Positions 55,597 to 64,000 of a stretch of 64,000 nt of DNA are shown here, in pieces. Under the pieces are notes generated by a model. It searched no databases. It had not been told where the DNA came from and saw nothing but the letters and a program-made list of their open reading frames with translations. The stretch spans positions 186,001 to 250,000 of the forward strand of contig JAWNZC010000222.1 of NCBI GenBank assembly GCA_035771165.1, read 5' to 3'. A program made the translations under genes and the position numbers. This stretch comes from Paragorgia papillata. Lineage: Eukaryota; Cnidaria; Anthozoa; Scleralcyonacea; Coralliidae. Position 1 is the first letter of the stretch, and each line of letters starts with the position of its first letter.

Positions 55597-58500
55597 GAAT
55601 CCACCAAAACTGGGTCCAAACGTGGCCGAGGTTCTTGTACACAGTGTGGCAGAGAATATTTTACTCGCTACAAACCTCCACTTTGTCCTGAATGTGGTTA
55701 TGAACTCGGAGGTTCATACATACATAAAAAAAGGAGTAAACCAGAAGTGCCAAAATGCACCCTTGTCATCAAATCAGGAGAAACTACTATTTACTCTGCT
55801 AATACCAGCACTCATGATGACCGATGCATAATCATAACTGAAAAGAATACATCAATATGCCACCACCGCAACTGCAAGCAGAACCGAGCAATTCTTATAA
55901 ATAGCCAGAAAGTCTCCAGCTTTAAGTGCCAACATATGGAGAACCTTGAGCATTCTGCCAGTCCCCTTCACATTTATCATCAGCTTCCTCATAATATAGA
56001 TTTGTATCAGTGTGATGAGACAACAAGAGCTACTCTAACTGATGTTTCCACTGCTTGCACGGAAAATCATTTACCAATAGCTGCCCATGTTTCACCGACA
56101 ATGTATTGTGTGTTTGGGAAGGCCACTACTAACAGCACTGCTGGATACTGTCATGTCAGGGTGACTGATAAAGAGATGCGATGTTGCTCCAAAGACTGCA
56201 AAAGTGTTATGCTCAGAGCAAAACAGCAAAAATCCAGATGTATATGTATTCACATCCATATATTACTGTCACTAGGAATTTTCAACCAATGTACTGACAA
56301 TGAAGATTCTCCTTCAACCTCATTAATTCTTAATGATCTCAGTGAAGAGACTCATAGTGGCGCTGAACCACGTAAGGCCACCATTGAAATCAAAGAAAAG
56401 AAAACATTGCCTTATTCAATCCCTGCAGCTATAATTCAACAAGCGGGGAGAATTGATGCATCTCCACTTGGATGGCAAGATGTGTTTGAACCACAACTGG
56501 AAAATTGTGAACTTTGTGGTGCAAAACTTGGACCTGCAAAACCTCATCCAGGAACACGTGGGAAATCTTTACTTATCACAAATATGAATCCTTTCAAACC
56601 TGTGAAGGTTCATGTAAAAGTATGTTCCAAATGTTCAGCAATGCACCAGGTCTTTCCTTATCACCTTGGTAAGTGGTTCTCTCATGAAAATATTGTTGGT
56701 AAATCCTAAAGATGTATATGGTAGTTGGTAATTGTGCAAAATTTCATTCCAATTTGTTGAAGAAAGGGTGGTATTTTACATGTAAAGTTTATATTTTGGA
56801 GCTCAGCACTGCCATTAAAGTGACTGAGCTTGAGAAGAATGACTTGAAGAAACTTATGATGTACAGTCGTTGGCACCTAAGTGTGTACACCGCCCGTCAA
56901 AACATGTTTTATGTCAATGTCAAAGTTAAATGTTTACCTTGGAAACGTATTAGGTTTTCATTGAACCAATGCATTATTGTCACATGAATGTGCCCTTAGC
57001 CAATCACGTCTCACCAATCCCATGGTGTTGATTTCAAAACAGTTAACTTTGGCTTACATTTAGAACATGTTTTGACGGGTGGTGTACACACTTAGGTGCA
57101 AATGACTGTACAACAAAGCCCTTTTGTTGACAACAACAATGATCTTTTGTTGTTATTGAGGTTATGACATCATAAGCTTCCTTGACTCATTCTTCTCAAG
57201 CTCGGTCACTTTAATGGTGGTGCTCCAAACATATAAATTTTAGATTAATAGTACAGCAGTTGCAATAATTATTATGATTACAGCATTTGTAATTAATTGC
57301 AAAACTTTTACTCACCTCTGACCACAAGGCATAATTTGTTATGTTTTCTTTCTTTTCACATTAGGCTTGTTCAATATCTGTGACAAGGTTCTAGTTTCCC
57401 TTGAAATTCTTCTAGAGTGGAGACAGCTTTTTAAAAGAGGTGTGCCAATTTCAATTGCCATTCAGGGCAAACTAAATGCAATGGTTGAAAGAGTACAAGT
57501 AAGTAAATAAGTAATAGATTATGCATGAGCGGCTTTATCGTACTTGTGAAACGAAACAAGATAATGAAGCTAATTAGTATTTAACTTTTGATAAAGATCA
57601 CCAAGAAGGCTACATGTAATTAGTATTCTTAACTTTTGATACAGATCACTTTGTCCAGAAGATGATCTTTATTGGGATTTACAGACGTATACATGTGACT
57701 TGAATGCTACGTTTTGATTGCTTCTTACAGTAACCTCATTAATTATTCATGAATTTCACAAGTCGTATAGTTATAATATGAGCGGCTGATCTTTATCGGC
57801 ATTTACAATGGCGAGCCGAATGTTTAAGATTTGTAAGAAACATTAGATAAGATCATTTTAACTGAATTTGAGCTGCTAGTGTCTACTGTAATAACTTTCA
57901 TAAAACATTGATGTTTTATTAATCAGTGTTTTAACAGTATTTACCGGTACAAACACCTGATTAAACATTCATATCTTTTGAATTTTCCTTATGAATTATT
58001 AATGAATTTGATAAGTTTATTTACAGATTAGGTATGTATGTACAGTATGATCTAATTGTACTGTATGTACAGTATTACCAAAACCAATGATGCATGGCTA
58101 ATGGCCCAAAGGTGAAAGTCTATAGAAAGTCTATAAAACTCAAGTGTATGCTCTAATCTCTTCTCCACAGAAATGCCATATATTATTTTTTTCAGGAGTC
58201 ACCCACAGAGAATGAGCTGACCAACATAGCCAACCACCTTTATAATGGCTTCTACTGCTTTGAAGCAATTACAGAGCGAGACTTAAATAGTATGATATGT
58301 GGAATATGTGGTGTGGTTGGGGAAGTATACTTTGGGGATGGAAATGAGAAAAACTGCTGTGACATAAGTGAGGTACAGACCCAGAACATTTTATCTGACA
58401 ATAATTATAATGGCAAAATTGCTTCTAGATAATTTACCAAGTGACTTGCATTTACATAATGTATATAGTAGATAAAGATTAGAGTTTTAGAATACTGTAA

Positions 58501-59015
58501 GTATACATGTATGACTTAGTGGATGCATGGTTTTAATGTACACAGACTGTTTTTCTTTTGATTTGTTACTGAGTGGTCTTAACAAACTGGCTAACAAGAC
58601 TAACTCACACATATGATAATTTATTGTGATAACATTTTATATTATTTAAACAGATTGACTACACAGTTACATCGCCTCCCTGTGTTGAACCTGTTTCTCT
58701 TGAGGAGTTTCTTTCCACCCTTAAAAGACGATGGATTGAATGCACCACATACACTCGAACAGAAAAGTTCAAAGTACCTTTCTCAGTCATTCCACCAGTT
58801 ATGGCTGCAGCAATGAGAGGTTCTAAATTATGTAATACGGAATCAGACAAGAAAAGCTCTTTCCTTAAACAATATGGGAAGCCAAGTGAAGGTATTTATT
58901 TGTTTTGATTCTGTATTATTACTCGCACAATGACAATAATTGTGTTAACTCAATATTGTTATTTGTGGTCATCATGTTTGACTAGTTTAGCTGTCAATGC
59001 ATATTGCATTATACA

Positions 59016-59079
<64 letters not shown>

Positions 59080-60653
59080 TCTATAAATGCTCTAACATTT
59101 CGAGCGAAGGTTAACGTTTATTAATTTGTTACTGTTATTTTTATTTGATTGGCTTATTGTATAATCACATGATTAAATGTATCCTTCTTATATATTCATT
59201 GTTTCTTTACTCTCTTTACATTTCTCTCTAGGAGATTCAGCGCTTTTGCACCACACAATTGTGAAGCAGAATATTGACATGACCAAGCTTGAAGAACTTG
59301 ATGTTGAGTCACTAAAGCTGTTATGCCACTCATGTGGCATAAGGACGTCCAGTAAATCTAAGGCAAGAGTACTTTTCTTATAATATATAGACCCAGAGCA
59401 AGGGGAATTTAAGAGAGGGTGTCAGGTGAAGCCCAAGGGATATATCATCTTGAGGGGTAATATTTTGTGGAATTTCCCGAGCGGCGGGTCTATAAATTAT
59501 GTCAGTCAAGTTGGCATTATGCAGAAACACATTACTATCATGTGATTATTCGTTATTTATTTAGGTAAGAATGCAAATAGACTTGCAATCTTTGCACGAA
59601 ACTCTTCTTGTTGGTTCATGTCCATGCCATGGTTTCACACAGGTTCCTGGCCATACTGGAGGATTTTATCACATTGTGTGCCGTCATGGGGTTTGTATTA
59701 CTTTGTGTTCGTTTAATCGTTTAAGAGTGTTTTAAACATCTCAATCTTAAGTAACTCGTTTAGTAACTCGTTGTATAATGTTAAATAATGATATTTAACT
59801 TCCAGGTCACCGCAGCATCCAAGTTCCTGACTTTGCAGGAGTCTGTTCGAGATGCCGCAGATTTGTACTTATCTTTTAAGTATACACCTCTGGTTTTCCT
59901 CTGCGATACTGCATGTGGATTTGTAAGACATATGGAGTGTCGTGATAATGAAATGAGCCAACAGCTGTGGGGGTCTTTCAGGGGGTGTTTTGAAGAACCT
60001 TCATTGGAAAGATTACCTTCAACAGTATGTTTATTAACTTAGTATATTGGTAATTAGTTAATTACAATGCGTCATCGTTACCACTAGATAAGATATCGCG
60101 ATATAGTGCATATTATTAATTGTATTCGTTAGACAGTAAAAAAATATTAAAAGTGCTTTTTTTTAAACTAAAAGTTGAATACTAACATAATTATGTATGT
60201 TGTTACTTGTTACCATTGTAGGAGATTAGTGTACCAACCCTTACAACGGCAGAATACCGTGACAAAGATAAAGAAATGATTCAGTCAGATGATGCGAACG
60301 TACATCCGTTAACTGGAACATCACGGAGATATGTTTTGGGGGATAGGTTTCACAACGCGAACAATCCCCACAAATCCCCGTTGTGTCTGTATCATAACAT
60401 CGATCTATTAGCGCAATCTAACTCAATCAAAACAAGTTACCAGGAGTCTGAAAATAATCGAAAAAATGTTCGTCGTTTAAGAAGCTCGTGCGTGCAAAGT
60501 TTTTCAACGCATTTTTTCTATAATTATTTGATGGACTTTTACCAAAACGAAGAAATCGTAAAAAAACAGCGTGCCCTTGTGTCACAAAACATTCAACCAG
60601 GCCAAAAGATTAGCAGAAATATCTACATGCAATTCGTTGTCGAGGACCAGTAG
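55597..60653 (+). CDS. KDZ transposase/HMGXB3-like zinc-finger protein, 8 exons
   Basis: Exons 55597-56668, 57365-57498, 58196-58372, 58654-58891, 59232-59362, 59565-59690, 59806-60024 and 60222-60653 join in phase into 842 codons ending TAG. Exon 1 carries CTQCGREYF..CPEC (zinc ribbon), a CSKDCK..CIHIH cluster near 56180-56255 resembling SWIM/KDZ-associated fingers, NCELCGAKLG and VCSKCSAMHQVFPYHLG. Exon 3 has MICGICG and GDGNEKNCC. Exon 5 has a SAP-like helix pair (LEELDVESLKLLCHSCGI). Exons 6-8 hold CRHGVTAASKFL, VFLCDTACGFVRH, LWGSFRGCFE, GDRFHNANNPHK and SSCVQSFSTHFFYNYLMDFY. CRHG and CDxAC recall KDZ transposases; cnidarian proteins of this build are often named HMGXB3-like. The true start is not fixed: ATGGACAAG|GTAAGT at 53749 or 54790 is phase-compatible. 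Intron 5 uses a GC-AG donor. The open, intron-rich structure suggests a conserved or domesticated gene. Confidence 0.8.
56787..57239. mobile_element. Foldback element in intron 1 of the KDZ/HMGXB3-like gene
   Basis: TTTATATTTTGGAGC..CCATTAAAGTGACTGAGCTTGAG on the left is mirrored by CTCAAGCTCGGTCACTTTAATGG..GCTCCAAACATATAAA on the right. CACCGCCCGTCAAAACATG and CATGTTTTGACGGGTGGTG are also mirrored, and TTTTGTTGACAACAACAA/TTTTGTTGT words form an inner hairpin near 57120-57165. Confidence 0.75.
59019..59077. repeat. (TA)n microsatellite
   Basis: A pure TA run in intron 4, followed by CTAACATTTCGAGCGAAGG, a word also seen (as CTAACGTTTCGAGCGAAGG) at 42620 and 47158. Confidence 0.95.
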
Positions 60654-60733
60654 GCATCTGTAAGGATACGTCGAACTTAGCATCCTGTCGCATAATGAAA
60701 TATTTTGCCTGGTGTTTCATATGAGAATCCTGA

Positions 60734-60739
60734 ATTAAA
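60734..60739 (+). terminator. Candidate polyadenylation signal ATTAAA
   Basis: ATTAAA lies 81 bp after the TAG of the KDZ/HMGXB3-like gene, a usual distance. No AATAAA is closer. Confidence 0.35.
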
Positions 60740-60954
60740 GAGTCCTAACTCTTATGGTATTTATTTTAGATATTTAACGGGTGGTTTTAATTTCAAATTT
60801 TGATATACCATTAGTCTATAGGTGGCGTCATTTCGTGAATTATATGAAACTTCACCCAAAATTTCAATATCAATACCATTTCCATCAATTTTACTCATAC
60901 CTTGGTTGAATGATGATTTCAGTATTAAACTTAAATTTTTTTACTAGGGGTATT

Positions 60955-61259
60955 TATAGTCAGTTTCAGCTTGCTTTTGAAATTCGTTTGTCAACATTCG
61001 TTGGAAGGTTGGGAACTTGGTACGGAAGTTCGAATTTAATAAGCTTTGAATTGAATTCCTTTGACAAAATCACAGAGAAGAAGATTATTTGTTGTATAGA
61101 ATATAATAATAGATACTTGGTTAAGCAGAAACAAATTGCCGACTTAAATTTGTATCTACCTCGCAACGTACAGTAGTTCGGAACATTGCAACGTAAGTTC
61201 GGAATGTTCATTTCAATTATACGTATCGGATTTCAAAAGCAAGCTGAAACGGACTATAA
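60955..61259. mobile_element. 305-bp foldback
   Basis: TATAGTCAGTTTCAGCTTGC..TTTTGAAAT on the left is mirrored by ATTTCAAAAGCAAGCTGAAAC..GGACTATA on the right. GGAAGGTTGGGAAC/GTTCGGAAC words lie inside. Confidence 0.7.
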
Positions 61260-61704
61260 AGTGTCTGTGAAATGGAAAATTCGTTGGCATTTTTGTTGTT
61301 TTATTGTACAGAGGAGCATGGCAGGAACACTCACCGAAAATTTCAAGAGAATCTGATGCGTAGTTTTCGCGCTATCAACTCTCAAAGTTTGCCATGGATA
61401 GTTCGTTCTTGGAGAAAAAATTGGGCTTTCGGTAACAATGCTTATGACGTACGCAAATGGACAACTATGCATAAGAACAATAGATTTCACTATTAATGAC
61501 CGTTTGCGTACGTCATATGGCATTGTTACGAAAGAAGCCGAAATTTCCCCCAAAACAAACTATCCACGGCGAATTTTGAGAGTTAATAGCGCGAAAACCA
61601 CGCATCAGATTTTCTTGAAATTTTCAGCGAGTGCTCCTGTCATGCTCCTCTGTACAATAAAACAACAAAAATGCCAACGAATTTTTCATTTCACAGACAC
61701 TTTA
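61258..61704. mobile_element. 447-bp foldback abutting the previous one
   Basis: AAAGTGTCTGTGAAATGG..AAAATTCGTTGGCATTTTTG on the left is mirrored by CAAAAATGCCAACGAATTTTT..CATTTCACAGACACTTT on the right. CTTATGACGTACGCAAA and TTTGCGTACGTCATATG are mirrored around the centre near 61480. The end AAAGTGTCTGTG is related to the 34831-36839 element end (TTAAAGTGTCTATG). Confidence 0.8.
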
Positions 61705-62544
61705 AGAAACGTACTAACAATGTGGTATTTCTCCTGAGAACTACACATGATCCTGGATGTTGGATTGTAATATTTATAAACAGCAGCCTTCCCACTTTCT
61801 TATGAAAATTTCGTAAACTATAAATTCCAAATAAATTACGTGCTATCTATTCGTCTACACTCACTGAGAAACGCGTAAATTGGTTGAAATGGTATTACTA
61901 GTAAAAGGAATATTTCGCCAAACACGCGTGTGATTTTTTATTTATTTTTCTCAAACAGTGCATGTTAACGCATTTACCTATTTGATTTTAGAGATGAACT
62001 TGTATAGAAAGTATAAGAAATTGGGAGGTTTAAGTTTGTGTGGGAAAGTGTAAATTGGCAAACCTTTTTAATATTTTTAACATTTAAAGTAGTTATTTGG
62101 TAGAATACATAAATCAAGATTAAAAACTGCAGAAACAAAAGTAGTAATGTAGTCTCAACAGCACTGGGTTTAGGATGGTTGCACTGGGCAGCCGCCTCTA
62201 CAAACTATTTGATGGGGGCCTCCCTTAAAAGCAAGAGAAGGCTGCAGAGAAGCTTCATGTCATCAAAGGTAAATTCTGGAATGAAATGCTGTTATAATAT
62301 GTTTCATTCTAATAGCATATTTTATTTGCCATGTCTAAAATAACTAGTTGAGCAATACGAAAGTGGAAATGTGGTTTGGTATACACAAATATGCAGTGTG
62401 CCATGATGATATTTGTAGAAAACAATGTGTAGCTGTGGGGTAGCTGTTAACAAATGGGACAATGTCAATGATATCCTTTATGAATCAACTAGAAGTTACT
62501 ATCGCAAGTGAAGTGCTGCCTCGTTATTAAGATGAAAACGGCGT
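61705..62544. other. Intergenic, no gene seen
   Basis: AT-rich, with no frame or repeat I can support. TAAACAAATGGG-type unique sequence precedes the LINE tail. Confidence 0.4.
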
Positions 62545-62935
62545 GCCACGCAGCTACTCCTACCTGATATGAACTATACTGAGCGTCTACAGCAGCTTGA
62601 CCTTCTTCCCTTAGTCTATCGGAGAGAAGTGAAGGACTTATCCACGTTTTATAAAATGAAATGTGGATATTATGATTACAATATTGAATCATATGTAGAG
62701 TTTTGTACTGACACTAGGCTGAGTAAACTAGCAAGTAAACTAAAATTAGCAAAATGTAGAACTGAACTCTTTAAAACAACATTTTTTAATAGAATACCCT
62801 ACTTATGGAACAAACTACCACCAAGGCTTAAGAACTTCGAATTCTACTCCTTCATCGTTTACCAGAAATTGTAAACAGTATTATAAGACCAAGATTTTCG
62901 ACCCCGATAGGCCACATGTAAATTGGACAATTTAG
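62545..62935 (+). mobile_element. Non-LTR retrotransposon RT C-terminus fragment
   Basis: The frame 62569-62874 reads YTERLQQLDLLPLVYRREVK then DLSTFYKMKCGYYDY, and later TFFNRIPYLWNKLPPRLKNF. After one frame change at 62865 it continues CKQYYKTKIFDPDRPHVNWT and a stop. The RR..L..LLPL..RRE.DL and F..R.....WN.LP order is that of CR1/L2-like ORF2 ends, as at 45865-46415. It is 5'-truncated. Confidence 0.7.
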
Positions 62936-64000
62936 TGTATGTATAATTTGTTGGGGTTTTTTTAATTTTATTTATTTATTTTATTTTCTTATCTGTTTTT
63001 CTTTTTTTTTAAATTATATTTTGTTATTATTCAGGGTGGACTAGCTAGTATGGTTCCTTTCTGGTCCTTCCCCACTGCATTTATCTAATTATTTATTTAT
63101 TACTTATTTATTTTTATTTGTTAACATTTGTGCGCAGGTGCCAGTCAATAGAACTGGCACGTTTTATGACTAAAAACCACAGTATGAATCCACGCCGTTC
63201 TTGTTATCCATGATGTTCCAATAGATTTGAACCGACTTTGACTTTTATATATTTGACATTGTCTTCATACGCTGGACTTGTGATGAATTTGTGATGGGAT
63301 TTAAGCTAAATAATTAGATTTGACTCAACACAAGGGCGACGTCTAAACTGAGCCTTTACTCTCCAATAGTATTGCTATTATTATATTATTTTTTAACTCT
63401 TGATTGTGATTGATCAGAACTTTGTGAGAAATCTTTAAACATCTTTAACCACTAAAAGTGGAAACACTTTTATACATATTAGCCGTAAACAAAATCAGTT
63501 AGGGGTCGAGGATTTTCTTCGACATGATAACAACGGTAAGTTTGTCATATAAAAGTTTTTCTAAGTCAGCAACACACAGTATTAATATTAATTAAACGTA
63601 GTTGTCTTTTACCTTCACAAGAAAATATTTTCTCACTGAAAATCCTGGAGGTGGTGGCGAGGTTTGAACTGCTATTAAATTCAGATAATTTGTTTAGTTT
63701 TGCAGTTTGTACAATCTTCCTGTTTGAATGTTTCTGAAATGCTAACGCTGCTTTGAGCAGCGGAGCTTAATATGAGCCCTGTACGCAGGCTAGGAATCAT
63801 TTGCGAAGCGACTGCGTAATATACAAATATCCAATTTCAACAAATCGAGAAATCGAGACAAAGCTCGGCAAATGGACTGGGCACGAGTAAAGACACAGCT
63901 AACCCAAGACGAACGCCAAGAATAGTGTGCTGCCTCGCTGACGCTCGGCAGCAATAATTAATATTATTGATCATGAATGGAAATGGTCTTCACATGTACA
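62936..64000. other. LINE 3' tail and intergenic sequence
   Basis: T-rich and TTTA-rich low-complexity sequence runs to about 63120. GTGCCAGTCAATAGAACTGGCAC at 63139 is a small perfect hairpin. No gene seen to the window edge. Confidence 0.4.

Overview
This is a eukaryotic, intron-containing, AT-rich window that is very rich in repeats. It most likely comes from an anthozoan cnidarian (stony coral or sea anemone). That placement is inference: it rests on an LRR-Roc-COR gene, a KDZ/HMGXB3-like zinc-finger gene with KDZ relics, a polycystin-2-like fragment, cnidarian-style palindromic MITEs and several non-LTR retrotransposon tails. No rRNA gene, operon or prokaryotic feature is present.

Two genes are well supported. 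On the minus strand, 28553 down to 24637 is one large exon of a Roco protein (leucine-rich repeats, Roc GTPase, COR). Its reading frame is broken by one extra base in a 7-A run inside COR. A splice donor at its 3' end matches in phase a 48-bp exon at 23372-23419, which matches in phase a charged, serine-rich terminal exon at 15639-15799 followed by AATAAA. If that model is right, the 6.6-kb minisatellite at 16626-23250 lies in the last intron. A second minisatellite (28602-33610) ends about 50 bp upstream of the Roco ATG. On the plus strand, 55597-60653 holds eight exons that join in phase into 842 codons of a cysteine-rich protein with a SAP-like segment and a KDZ-transposase-like C-terminal half.

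Layout: 1-5.3 kb, foldback and TIR elements; 5.3-7.4 kb, a KDZ relic, then a LINE tail split by a hAT-type MITE with a perfect 8-bp target duplication; 7.4-14.9 kb, nested palindromic elements, a tRNA-derived sequence and short tandem arrays; 15.0-33.6 kb, the Roco gene and its two giant arrays; 34-42.3 kb, TIR and foldback elements around a broken polycystin-2-like fragment; 42.5-49.7 kb, two direct copies of a composite block whose differences are datable insertions; 51.2-52.2 kb, a tandem satellite carrying a hammerhead-ribozyme-like core; 53.7-60.7 kb, a 1,041-bp duplication and the KDZ/HMGXB3-like gene; 61-64 kb, foldbacks and another LINE tail.

The points most worth following are the Roco gene bracketed by two megasatellite-scale arrays, the origin of the 25-bp array from the core of a 97-bp MITE found elsewhere in the window, the hammerhead-like satellite, and the filled and empty sites in the duplicated block. 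All homology statements come from motif recognition by eye; no database search was run.
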